Part shown: piece by piece, positions 35,221 through 43,850 of the stretch | Layout: each line of letters starts with the position of its first letter | Position numbering within the stretch: the stretch's first letter is position 1 | Assembly: GCA_964621165.1 (NCBI GenBank) | Contig: CAZULC010000014.1 | Span: forward strand, 1 to 54,905 | Length of the DNA stretch: 54,905 bases | Direction of reading: 5' to 3' | From: UMGS1696 sp964621165 | Lineage (GTDB): Bacteria > Bacillota > Clostridia > Oscillospirales > CAG-272 | The notes under the pieces: generated by a model | What the model was told of the DNA's origin: nothing | Seen by the model: the letters and a program-made list of their open reading frames with translations, nothing else | Databases searched by the model: none | Translations under genes and position numbers: made by a program

Positions 35221-36060
35221 TTATTTTGTTATAATAAAGTACCCAAGTACAATCGCGCCGAGGATTATTCTGTACCAGCCGAAGGACTCAAAGCTGTGCC
35301 GTCTTACAAATCCCACAAGGAATTTTATTGACACAAGGGAAACCACAAACGCCATCACGATTCCGGTTATCATGGTCATAACCTCGATTGACGTAAACGA
35401 CACGCCATAGTTGACTGCGTATTTTGCGATTTTGAGTAGGCTTGCGCCAAGCATTACGGGGATTGCGAGGAAGAACGAAAACTCAGCCGCAGCGGTTCGG
35501 GACACATTCACGCACATTGCGCCTATTATGGTTGAACCTGAGCGGGATGTGCCGGGGATCAGGGACAGCATCTGGAAAAGTCCAACTTTGAACGCGGTTT
35601 TTCCGTCTATGTCCTCGGCAGTGTTGATTTTATAACTCTTGTCCTTATGTGAGCGCTCGATTACGATGAATACTATACCGTAAATGATGAGCGCCGCGGC
35701 TACTGTTACGTAGTTATAAAGGTACTTGTCGAGTATGTCATCAAACAGTACGCCAACTACCGCCGCCGGTATGACCGCAATGATGATTCTAAGCCAGAGC
35801 TTCCATATGGAATTCCGCTCAGCCGGTTTGAGTCCGGGGGTGAACGGGAAAAGCCGCTTCCAGTAAAGGACGACCACCGCTAAAATAGAGCCGAACTGGA
35901 TTACCACGCGGAACATTTCCATGAACTCGGGCGAGACGTTCAGTCCCACGAATTCGTCGAAGATTATCATGTGGCCGGTGGAGGAAATCGGAAGCCATTC
36001 GGTGATTCCCTGCACTACGCCAAGAAAAAACGCTTTGAGAAATTCTATAAAGTATTCCAT
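35221..36060 (-). CDS. uppP: Undecaprenyl-diphosphatase UppP (279 aa)
   Basis: UppP recycles the lipid carrier for cell-wall synthesis and can confer bacitracin tolerance. The motifs GVVQGITEWLPISSTGHM and PGTSRSGST are intact. About eight membrane helices are visible. I chose the ATG at 36060, after AAAGG, rather than the TTG two codons earlier. It lies 26 bases after the U32 gene and is probably the last gene of the operon that starts at rnj. Confidence 0.95.
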   Translation of the reverse strand: MEYFIEFLKAFFLGVVQGITEWLPISSTGHMIIFDEFVGLNVSPEFMEMFRVVIQFGSILAVVVLYWKRLFPFTPGLKPAERNSIWKLWLRIIIAVIPAAVVGVLFDDILDKYLYNYVTVAAALIIYGIVFIVIERSHKDKSYKINTAEDIDGKTAFKVGLFQMLSLIPGTSRSGSTIIGAMCVNVSRTAAAEFSFFLAIPVMLGASLLKIAKYAVNYGVSFTSIEVMTMITGIVMAFVVSLVSIKFLVGFVRRHSFESFGWYRIILGAIVLGYFIITK

Positions 36061-36086
36061 AATCAACCTTTATGTATATACAAATT

Positions 36087-37358
36087 TTACCCGAGGCGAA
36101 GTATGTCTCCAGCTTTTGTCGGGAATGGGACTTTCAGCCTGAAATACATCGACGGGTGTGGAGCGGACTCAAGCTCGTTTTCCTGAACGTCACGCAGTGT
36201 GTTGGCTGTGAATCCCCGTCCGACTTTACCTGGAGAAATCAGCTCCACTTTGTCCCCGCAGGTCAGCTTGTTGCGCTGGATGAAAAGTGCGTCGTACAGT
36301 CCGTCGCCGTCGGGAGTCTGACAGTCGGAAACAACCGAGGCAATGTAGGCTTTTTCGCGGATGTAGCCGAGGTCGCGGACGGTGTTTGCCTGCTCGCTTG
36401 GCGGAGTGAAGTAAAATCCTGTGCCGTACTCCCGGTGGCTCACGCCGTCAAGCTCATTCTGCCAGACTTCGTTGAATTTATAATTTACGGGGTCTGCCCG
36501 ATAGGCGTCGATTGCCATGCGGTAGGTGTTTGTTACCACAGCTGTGTAGTACACGCTCTTTACCCTTCCCTCGATTTTATAGCTGTCAATTCCCGACTCC
36601 TCAAGCTCCGGTATGTGCTCGATCATGCAGGTGTCCCGGGATGACATGAAGAAGGTCTCGCCTTTTTCCTCAGTCAGGGCGGCGACGGAGGGGATGTTCG
36701 GGCGGTTTGACTCAGACAAGTCCATACTCAGTCCGGCGGGGGCGTATTTCCAGCGGCATGATTGGGCGCAGGCTCCGTGGTTGGCGTCCCGTCCAGTGAA
36801 GTAGTTGGACAGCAGGCACCTTCCGCTGTAGGCTATGCACATGGCTCCGTGGACGAAGGCTTCAAGCTCAATCTCGTCGGGAACATTCGCGCGGATTTTT
36901 TTTATGTCATCCATGGTCAATTCCCGTGCGAGGACTATTCTCTTTGCGCCAAGCTTTGCCCATCCCATGCACGCCTGAGCAGAAACCGCGCTTGCCTGAG
37001 TGGAGATGTGGATTTCGAGGTTCGGCGCGACTTCCCGGGTGAGCATGATTACGCCGATGTCCGACACGATTACCGCGTCAACCTTGATTTCGCCGAGGAA
37101 ACGGATGTAGTTTTCCAGTTCAGCGTACTCGTCGGTGTGGGGCATAACATTTACGGTAATGTACAGGCGAACGTTGTGGCTGTGGCAATAATACACGGCT
37201 GCAATCAGCTCGTCACGGTCGAAGTTGGTGGAAGCCGAGCGCATACCGAAGTTCCGTCCGGCGAGATAAACCGCGTCTGCTCCATAGTTTACAGCGGCTT
37301 TCAGCTTTTCAAAGTTGCCAGCAGGGGACAGAAGTTCCGCTTTTTTGTTTTTTCCCAT
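36087..37358 (-). CDS. Peptidase U32 family protein (423 aa)
   Basis: The U32 signature is present (ELEAFVHGAMCIAYSGRCLLSNY), followed by the cysteine pair in HGACAQSCRW. Family members such as RlhA and TrhP act in RNA hydroxylation rather than proteolysis and depend on iron-sulfur cofactors. This protein lacks an obvious long C-terminal extension. Its start lies directly after the Dabb gene stop, so the genes are coupled. Confidence 0.88.
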   Translation of the reverse strand: MGKNKKAELLSPAGNFEKLKAAVNYGADAVYLAGRNFGMRSASTNFDRDELIAAVYYCHSHNVRLYITVNVMPHTDEYAELENYIRFLGEIKVDAVIVSDIGVIMLTREVAPNLEIHISTQASAVSAQACMGWAKLGAKRIVLARELTMDDIKKIRANVPDEIELEAFVHGAMCIAYSGRCLLSNYFTGRDANHGACAQSCRWKYAPAGLSMDLSESNRPNIPSVAALTEEKGETFFMSSRDTCMIEHIPELEESGIDSYKIEGRVKSVYYTAVVTNTYRMAIDAYRADPVNYKFNEVWQNELDGVSHREYGTGFYFTPPSEQANTVRDLGYIREKAYIASVVSDCQTPDGDGLYDALFIQRNKLTCGDKVELISPGKVGRGFTANTLRDVQENELESAPHPSMYFRLKVPFPTKAGDILRLG

Positions 37359-37359
37359 A

Positions 37360-37653
37360 TTAAAAATCCAAACACAGCCGGGCTTCGGTCACGGAACGGA
37401 CGTATCCTGCGGCTTCGAGATGGAAGGGATTGGTCTGGTACCCGGCGAGTGCTTCAGCTGATGTAAAGCTGGAATCCAGCATCATGTCGGCGTTTGAGGT
37501 GGGAAGCCGGTCGGTGATTACCTCGAGCTTGATGAGTCCGTCGATTTTTCCGTTCAATGATTCAAGCCGTTTTTTCGCTTCGGCACGGGCGGCGGATTTT
37601 TCTTCATCCGTCATGGATTCTTTGAGTTTCCACAAAATTATATGCTTAACCAT
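37360..37653 (-). CDS. Dabb-domain (stress-response A/B barrel) protein (97 aa)
   Basis: The sequence MVKHIILWKLKESMTDEEKSA followed by helices and the final GYQTNPFHLEAAGYVRSVTEARLCLDF is the Dabb ferredoxin-like dimeric barrel. Function in bacteria is poorly defined. It sits between rnj and the U32 gene, with 1-16 base gaps on either side. Confidence 0.85.
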   Translation of the reverse strand: MVKHIILWKLKESMTDEEKSAARAEAKKRLESLNGKIDGLIKLEVITDRLPTSNADMMLDSSFTSAEALAGYQTNPFHLEAAGYVRSVTEARLCLDF

Positions 37654-37669
37654 ATTGTCTCCTTGAATT

Positions 37670-39343
37670 TTATACGTTCATTATTATAGGCAGGATCATG
37701 GGCTTGCGCTTTGTCTTGTTGTAGAGGTATTTTGTCAGCGCGTCCTTTACATTGGACTTCATCTGGGTCCATTCGGTGACTCCTGAGTCGAGGGTGTCGC
37801 ACAGAACGCCGCGTACAAGATTACGCACGTCATCCATCAGCTCCTCACTCTCCCGCACGTACACAAAACCTCGGGAAATGAGGTCCGGTCCGGAGATGAT
37901 TGTGGCTTCGTCGATGTCCACCGTGGCGACTACTACGATAAGTCCATCCTGTGCAAGATGGCGGCGGTCTCTGAGCACAATATTGCCCACATCTCCCACG
38001 CCGTAGCCATCAACCATCATGCGGCCTGACGGAACCGTGCCGTTTTTCTTGCAGGAATCGCTGTCAAGCTCAAGCACCTGACCTATGTCCATGATAAAAA
38101 TATTCTTCGGGTCCATGCCCATATACTCGGCAAGCTCCTTGTGCTGCATCAGGTGGTGGTACTCGCCGTGGATTGGCATGAAGAATTTCGGTTTTGTCAG
38201 GGCGTGGATCAGCTTGAGTTCCTCCTGGCATGCGTGACCGGACACGTGGACAACCGCTTCGTCATGGTACACGCTGACGCCTTTTTTATACATTTCGTTG
38301 ATTATACGAGAGACTAATTTTTCGTTTCCAGGGATTGCGTGGGATGACAGCACTACGAGGTCGTTGGGGGTCAGCTCAACCTGACTGTGGTCGGAGAACG
38401 CCATTCTGTAGAGGGCTGACATTGGCTCTCCCTGTGAACCCGTGGTGACAATCGTAATCATCTCCGGCGGGTATTTGTTAATGTCGGTTATGTCGATGAG
38501 CGCGCCTGCAGGAACGTCCATGTAGCCGAGTCTTACTGCCGCTCCGACCACGTTTAGCATGCTTCTTCCGGTGATGGCAACCTTACGCCCGAATTTGACG
38601 CTGGAATTAATAATCTGTTGGACCCGGTGGACGTTTGACGAGAATGTGGCGATGATAATCCGTCGGTCGGTGTTGGTCATGAAAATCGTGTCCAGGGACG
38701 CGCCGACTATTTTTTCCGACGGTGTGAAGCCAGGGTGGTCTACATTTGTACTCTCGCACATGAGAAGAAGCACGCCTTCCCTGCCATATTCGCCGATTCG
38801 GGTGAGATCCATCATTTCGCCGCCGATTGGGGACACATCAAGCTTGAAGTCGCCTGTGTGTAGTATTATTCCCTCGGGGGTACGAACGGCTATCATGCAG
38901 GCGTCGGCAATAGAGTGGTTGGCGCGGATGAACTCGCACTTGAACACGCCTAACTTTACCACGTCCCCTGCCTGAACCGTAACCAGCTTCCGTTCACCGA
39001 GGAGCTTATGCTCAGCCAGCTTTGTCTCGACGATTCCGAGGGTCAGCTTTGTGCCGTAAACCGGTACGTTTATGTTTTTGAGAAGGTACGGGAGTCCGCC
39101 GATGTGGTCCTCGTGACCGTGGGTGATCAGAACTCCGCGGATTTTTGAGGCGTTCTTTTCGAGGTACGTGAAGTCTGGTATAACGAGGTCGATTCCAAGC
39201 ATATCCTCGTCCGGGAACGCGAGACCGCAGTCGATTATTATTATGTCGTTTTCGTATTCAATTACGGCTATATTTTTGCCGATTTCATTTAGTCCTCCGA
39301 GCATCATTACACGAACTTTACTGTTGCTTTGTTTTTTTGCCAT
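37670..39343 (-). CDS. rnj: Ribonuclease J (557 aa)
   Basis: RNase J is the dual endo- and 5'-exoribonuclease of Firmicutes. The metallo-beta-lactamase motif HGHEDHIGG and the beta-CASP region are complete, and a C-terminal domain ends KRKPMILPIIMNV. The gene is preceded by a long (about 440-base) leader from a strong promoter at 39790-39819, so post-transcriptional control is possible. It heads the operon with Dabb, U32 and uppP. Confidence 0.95.
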   Translation of the reverse strand: MAKKQSNSKVRVMMLGGLNEIGKNIAVIEYENDIIIIDCGLAFPDEDMLGIDLVIPDFTYLEKNASKIRGVLITHGHEDHIGGLPYLLKNINVPVYGTKLTLGIVETKLAEHKLLGERKLVTVQAGDVVKLGVFKCEFIRANHSIADACMIAVRTPEGIILHTGDFKLDVSPIGGEMMDLTRIGEYGREGVLLLMCESTNVDHPGFTPSEKIVGASLDTIFMTNTDRRIIIATFSSNVHRVQQIINSSVKFGRKVAITGRSMLNVVGAAVRLGYMDVPAGALIDITDINKYPPEMITIVTTGSQGEPMSALYRMAFSDHSQVELTPNDLVVLSSHAIPGNEKLVSRIINEMYKKGVSVYHDEAVVHVSGHACQEELKLIHALTKPKFFMPIHGEYHHLMQHKELAEYMGMDPKNIFIMDIGQVLELDSDSCKKNGTVPSGRMMVDGYGVGDVGNIVLRDRRHLAQDGLIVVVATVDIDEATIISGPDLISRGFVYVRESEELMDDVRNLVRGVLCDTLDSGVTEWTQMKSNVKDALTKYLYNKTKRKPMILPIIMNV

Positions 39344-39819
39344 GTACTCTACCTGTGTGCGGCAATCCTTTCGGCATGACGAGCCTGCAGCCGCACTTTC
39401 CTTTCCTATAATTTTGTTTAATACGATTCCGTCTCAATCAGGCTTATTTGTCGTTTCCGTGTCATCCCGATCCTTTGTGAATAAAAATTCACCTGTTATG
39501 CAATGTGTTCTGTTAATATGTATCATAGGAAAAATTCATGCTCTCTCCGGCGCTGTACCTGAAGCTGCGGCTGAAAAAACTCTATGGCTGTGGCAGCTAA
39601 AGCGGGTGAGACGGTCAAAAGTAACATACAAAGAAGCTCGCGATTCCGGCGGGAGCGGACAGCAGTCCATGTGGATCGGCTTGTTTCCGAAGGCGGCGGA
39701 AAATACCGAAGCGGACTCTGTTTCGTTAATTTTTCCTGAATAATCCTGACGCTGATTCAACCGTACCGGCGGCAGATTAACATAATAATATTATACACCT
39801 GCTGACGATTGTCTGTCAA
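39344..39819 (-). promoter_or_regulatory. Strong promoter and about 440-nt leader of rnj
   Basis: TTGACA (39814-39819), an 18-base spacer and TATAAT (39790-39795) point toward rnj. The leader contains GTGAAT-TTTT-ATTCAC (39477-39492), a GTGCGGC...GCCGCAC hairpin just before the start codon, and a GC-rich middle third (39530-39740) with several possible stems. I find no convincing coding region in it; a plus-strand frame here is an extension of the rnj antisense shadow. Confidence 0.5.
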
Positions 39820-40037
39820 TAGTATGATTATACAAATTTAATACGGTTTTGCTTTCTTTTTTACAGCACCACCGCACAGTTATGCGAGTGAAAACAGCTG
39901 TATTTTTTGGACGATATAAAATACGCCTCAGGTTTGCCAGCATATATTTACGCGTAATCGTGAATAATGCCGGCTTTCCGGTGAAGCTATTCTATAATGG
40001 TCAAATCCGCAGCTTCCGCACTGCGCAGTAAATTCAA
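39820..40037. other. Intergenic stretch upstream of the rnj promoter
   Basis: I see no supported gene. A 60-codon plus-strand frame (39849-40031) has no ribosome site and unconvincing composition. Confidence 0.4.
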
Positions 40038-40328
40038 TCACACCATGCTGATGATGAGAGCCGCAAGGCCTATTACAGCTGACGATGAAGCTGCCCCGAG
40101 AGCAAAGGACATTCCACGGCTGAGCCTGATTTTTTCCCTCTGGCGCTCGGTTTTGTAAAAGCATTCCGCGTCACGTACAATTCTTTCGGCTTCGGCGGCG
40201 AGATCGGTGGTATGGCTTCCGTTTCTGTCCTCGGGCAGGTCCGGCTTTAAGACAAGATAGGCCTCCTCAAAATATTTTCCGCCTGTGTTTTTCATATAGT
40301 AGATTTTTTTTTGACACCCTTTCAGCAT
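40038..40328 (-). CDS. Small single-pass membrane protein (96 aa)
   Basis: A soluble N-terminal part (KNTGGKYFEEAYLVLKPDLPEDR) is followed by a basic helix and one C-terminal membrane helix (ALGAASSSAVIGLAALIISMV). The GAGGTG site supports the start at 40328. It follows spmB on the same strand, 72 bases downstream. I cannot name the family. A role in sporulation is only suggested by position. Confidence 0.65.
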   Translation of the reverse strand: MLKGCQKKIYYMKNTGGKYFEEAYLVLKPDLPEDRNGSHTTDLAAEAERIVRDAECFYKTERQREKIRLSRGMSFALGAASSSAVIGLAALIISMV

Positions 40329-40400
40329 ATTGCACCTCGGTTTATTCCTGACTTTGTTACCTTATTTTTGACCCGCTCTCGGACTGATATGCAATAAATT

Positions 40401-40931
40401 TCAACTTGCGAAAAAAATACGTGCAAGAGTGCATGCGGTGAAAACGGCAAAAAGCGATACGAAGGCGGATACCGGAAAGACATAGCCGGCTTTTTTTGAC
40501 TTAACTGCGGAATAGTACACGGATATCACGTAAACAAGCGTATCGCCGGAACCCATGATGACCGACGCCGCATAGCTCTCGAGACTGTCAGGGCCGAATT
40601 TTTCGAGAACCTCGCTGTATGCCGCAACTGAGCCGGAGCCGGAAAACGGGCGGATGACGATAAGCGGTATGATTCCCTCCGGAAGTCCGATTTTTGTGCA
40701 GACAGGCGATAAAAATGAACTGATTCCCTCCGCCGCACCGCTTGCCGAAAACATTGTAAGTGAAACGAGGAGCATTGTCATAACCGGAAAAACGTTCAGT
40801 GTTGTTTTCAGTCCGCTTTTCGCACCCTTGATGAATGAAGAATAACGCGCTTCCCTTTTCTGTAGAATGAGGATGCAGAAAACGGCGATTACGGCAGGTG
40901 CGGCAAGGGACGAGAGAAGTTCGGCGTTCAT
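40401..40931 (-). CDS. spmB: Spore maturation protein B (176 aa)
   Basis: This nucleoside-recognition-domain membrane protein works with SpmA in dehydration of the spore core. The motif PEGIIPLIVIRPFSGSGSVAAYSEVL is characteristic. About five membrane helices are present. Its start overlaps the spmA stop by four bases (ATGA), which is typical coupling for this pair. Confidence 0.93.
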   Translation of the reverse strand: MNAELLSSLAAPAVIAVFCILILQKREARYSSFIKGAKSGLKTTLNVFPVMTMLLVSLTMFSASGAAEGISSFLSPVCTKIGLPEGIIPLIVIRPFSGSGSVAAYSEVLEKFGPDSLESYAASVIMGSGDTLVYVISVYYSAVKSKKAGYVFPVSAFVSLFAVFTACTLARIFFAS

Positions 40932-41569
40932 ATTTTCTTACTTATTATGCGGCTGGATTTTTTGCTGGGTTCAGGTGTGTTATCGACGAGTTTTGATTTT
41001 CCTTTCCCCGACTTTATGACCACCGCGGCCCGGGAAAGGATTATTCCGACAATGGCGCACGTGAATGAGCATATCCAGATTGGAACGACCACCGAATATG
41101 GCTCGGATGAACCGGCAGCTCTTCGCAGAGTTAGAATCGTAGTAGGGACAAGGCTCACGGAACAGGTACCGAGGACGGTGAAAGAAGCCATGTCGGGGGT
41201 GTTGCCGTTTTCATCCATTTTTGACATGGCGGACAGTGCGTAGGGAGTGGCGGCGTTTCCTATTCCGATCAGATTTGCGCATATGGCGGCGGTTATTTCA
41301 CTCATGCCCTGCTTCGTCTTCCAAGCCGTGGGAAAAATCCTGCCGAACAGGGGCGAGAACAGCCGGCTCAGCTTATCGAGAACTCCGGAGTCGAGGTAAA
41401 CCCGCATGACGCCGCACCAGAAGCAGGCTGTCCCACACAGCTCAAGGGAAATTTTCACGCTCTTTGCACATCCGTCGATAACAGCGGCGGTCATAACGGT
41501 CAAATTTCCGGTGAACGTGGCATAAATCAGCGAAAACATTACGATTACGGCAAAACACAGCGATATCAT
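40928..41569 (-). CDS. spmA: Spore maturation protein A (213 aa)
   Basis: This is a membrane protein with the nucleoside-recognition (Gate) domain (MTAAVIDGCAKSVKISLELCGTACFWCGVMRV). The stretch EITAAICANLIGIGNAATPYALSAM is characteristic of SpmA. I chose the ATG at 41569, five bases after GGGAG. Together with spmB it shows that the organism descends from, or is, an endospore former. Confidence 0.93.
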   Translation of the reverse strand: MISLCFAVIVMFSLIYATFTGNLTVMTAAVIDGCAKSVKISLELCGTACFWCGVMRVYLDSGVLDKLSRLFSPLFGRIFPTAWKTKQGMSEITAAICANLIGIGNAATPYALSAMSKMDENGNTPDMASFTVLGTCSVSLVPTTILTLRRAAGSSEPYSVVVPIWICSFTCAIVGIILSRAAVVIKSGKGKSKLVDNTPEPSKKSSRIISKKI

Positions 41570-41638
41570 ATGCACTCCCTATGAAATTTGGTTTTTGTAT
41601 TTTTTTAGAAAAAAGCCAACATTTTTTGACAAAAACTC

Positions 41639-41667
41639 TTGACAAACGAAGTCGAATGTGGTAAAAT
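41639..41667 (+). promoter_or_regulatory. Promoter of the abrB-like gene
   Basis: TTGACA, a 17-base spacer and TAAAAT give a transcript with a leader of about 140 bases. An ACAGGA...TCCTGT hairpin occurs near its start. Confidence 0.7.
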
Positions 41668-41811
41668 ATGGATGAAAGAACAGGAGTTGCCAATTTTGGA
41701 AGTCCTGTTACAGGTATACAAATTTTTGGGGATTGCGCGATATTGACAGAACTTGCTGATGCAGGCTGATTCACGCAATATTAAGCCGTAAACGGCAGAA
41801 TGGAGTTAATT

Positions 41812-42060
41812 ATGAAATCTCTCGGAATCGTCAGAAAAGTTGATGAACTCGGCAGGATTGTGCTTCCTATCGAAACAAGAAAGAGACTCGACCTTGGACC
41901 GAAAGATCCAGTGGAAATTTTCGTGGAAAAGGACAGAGTGGTTCTGAAAAAGTACGAGCCTTCCTGTATTTTCTGCGGAGATGCGGACGACATTGTAGTC
42001 TACAAGGACAAACGGATATGCCGCGCGTGCCTTGAGGAGCTGAAAAAATCCGCGCTTTAA
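41812..42060 (+). CDS. AbrB/SpoVT-family transition-state regulator with CxxC tail (82 aa)
   Basis: The N-terminal swapped-hairpin DNA-binding domain reads MKSLGIVRKVDELGRIVLPIETRKRLDLGPKDPVEIFVE. The tail carries two cysteine pairs (CIFC and CRAC), probably a zinc ribbon, as in many Clostridial AbrB proteins. Such regulators govern transition to stationary phase and sporulation. GGAG seven bases before the ATG supports the start at 41812. It is monocistronic. Confidence 0.9.
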   Translation: MKSLGIVRKVDELGRIVLPIETRKRLDLGPKDPVEIFVEKDRVVLKKYEPSCIFCGDADDIVVYKDKRICRACLEELKKSAL

Positions 42061-42173
42061 GGCTGACAGTACATAATATTACTACCGGAGGGGATATAGA
42101 ACAGCTTTTTTACGCCGAGGTTGATTAAAACCTAATCCAAGAGAGATAAATCTGAGTGAAATTCAATTGATAT

Positions 42174-42222
42174 AAAAACAGCAGGCTCCGCGGTCGTGTA
42201 TACCGTAAAGCCTGTGTTTTTT
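42174..42222 (+). terminator. Terminator about 110 bases after the abrB-like gene
   Basis: AAAAACA-GC-AGGCT pairs with AGCCT-G-TGTTTTTT, with a one-base bulge and a 20-base loop. Confidence 0.75.
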
Positions 42223-42260
42223 ATGTATGGAAATTTTTTAGACCCATCTTTGATATTAAA

Positions 42261-43285
42261 TTAATTACCAGTTGCGTTAATCGAACAGGATAACATGGAA
42301 TCAACATCATTCCAAGCAATCCTACGGTTCACAATACCATCATTCCAAGTATATTGATTTGTTATTACCAGTACCATCAGCGGCTTTCATATATCTAACA
42401 ATCTCTTTTTTAATATATACTTCTTTGTCTCGTTCGCTTCTTGGCACCAAATCAGGAAATCCGTTGTCATCCCAGTATCCAATAATATTTGACATAGACG
42501 TTGGTATACATGTACATCCATCAATGTCTTCACTTTGTGCATAATCTGGAACTCCAGAAATTAAATAATATGACGGAGAATTTTCAGATTCTATGTCGTT
42601 TGCTAATGAAGAATTCCATCTTTCTTAGAAAAATGCAATGTCATTTTCTGAACCATCATACCTTGTAATTTTAGTCTCCTCAACTTTTGCCTCCGTTTCA
42701 AAGAAAGAACAGTCAGACAGAACCTTTACGTTATCAAAGTCTACCTCATTATCAGTGAAATACATATCGTAGATGTTATAAATATCCATCATTCCATTAC
42801 TGTTCAAAACACAGTAACCGTATGTGAGAGTCTGATAAAAATAGTATGTCTTTGAATTACGGATTTCTTCCGGGATAAAATCGAGTTGTCCGGCTTTCAT
42901 AGCTTCCTGAAATTGCAGAAACGGCAAAATACCTTCGGCAAATTCAAATAGTCTTTGTCTTTCAAAGCTGTATATCATGAAACCATTGCCACCATTGGTA
43001 AACTGTAAATCGTACACTGCTCCGTTGATTCTTCCTGTATGAAAGTCGTGTATATATAATGTTAATGACTTCGGAATCTTTCCAGACGTTAATCAAGTAT
43101 GGTCTGCTTTTTATGCTTTCAAGCTCATCGTATCCCTCCTGTGTCAGCTCTTCAAGATTGTCGGGAATCTTTTCCACAATTGTAAGAACATCCTCATTAA
43201 TTGACATATCTTCATCAACAATGAAAATCACATCACTTTCGGCATCGATGTAATCATCTGCGCAAACTGATATTACACCTAACAT
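42261..43285 (-). pseudogene. Secreted papain-like (C39-like) protein, four lesions
   Basis: A degenerate signal peptide (ITISILISGILMLGVISVCA, without a usable start codon) leads into an N-terminal domain. A one-base loss near 43050 shifts to HDFHTGRINGAVYDLQFTNGGNGFMIYSFERQ. A TAA at 42625 follows IAFF, and the frame then continues to a peptidase-like motif, SEDIDGCTCIPTSMSNIIGYWDDNGFPDL, whose Cys resembles the C39/papain nucleophile. A further shift near 42360 restores the end WNDGIVNRRIAWNDVDS (stop 42261). It is no longer functional. Confidence 0.6.
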
Positions 43286-43553
43286 TAATATGCCACTTAT
43301 CAGGATGGATATAGTTATTTTTCTAATTTCTTATAATTCCTTTCTATTTTATTATTGTATGTTCAGTCATAAATCTAACAGTGTAGTATTAAGTGTCACT
43401 ACAATGCTGTCTTAATCAGAAAGGTTATATAAATGGAGCTGACTAAAAATATCCTATATATGTTATAATTTATTCAGGGTAGAATGTCAATGCAAGCTTT
43501 GTAAATTAACATAAAATTATCAACATATTTACAATAATTAATTTTTTCTTTAT
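43286..43553. other. AT-rich gap after the atp operon
   Basis: I see no gene. No convincing intrinsic terminator for atpC was found. The stretch is AT-rich with scattered promoter-like words only. Confidence 0.4.
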
Positions 43554-43847
43554 TTACATCACAGTAAATCCGTCGGTCAGGATTGTCACGCTGTCCCGGG
43601 TGATTTTCGCAAAACCTTCGCCGGTTTGGAGCATTTTCACCGGTTTTCCGTCGAGGTAAGCTGTGGTTTTACCTTTGGCGAGTGCGGCGATTGCATCTAT
43701 GTGTCCGTAGTGAACGCCGAAGAAGCCGCCTCCTTTTTTTTCGCCATCCTGTGCGGTCATGATGATGGAGTCGCAGTCGAACTCTTCCCCGCCGGAGCTG
43801 CCGTTTGGCGTGACGATTTTCACGTGAATCAGTTTTTTATCAGCCAT
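43554..43847 (-). CDS. atpC: F-type ATP synthase epsilon subunit, short form (97 aa)
   Basis: The beta-sandwich domain is present (VKIVTPNGSSGGEEFDCDSIIMTAQDGEKKGGGFFGVHYGHIDAIAALAKG). The C-terminal two-helix inhibitory domain of normal 130-140 residue epsilon subunits is missing, so regulation by epsilon extension is not expected. It is last in the operon, three bases after atpD. Confidence 0.85.
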   Translation of the reverse strand: MADKKLIHVKIVTPNGSSGGEEFDCDSIIMTAQDGEKKGGGFFGVHYGHIDAIAALAKGKTTAYLDGKPVKMLQTGEGFAKITRDSVTILTDGFTVM

Positions 43848-43850
43848 AAT

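Noticed and set aside
36072..36644. 190-codon plus-strand frame
   Set aside because: It is the antisense shadow of the U32 gene and has no ribosome site.
39123..39743. 206-codon plus-strand open frame over the rnj start and leader
   Set aside because: Its first two thirds are antisense to the secure rnj gene, and the rest has no ribosome site or recognisable protein pattern.
39849..40031. 60-codon plus-strand frame
   Set aside because: There is no ribosome site, composition is poor and no pattern is recognised.
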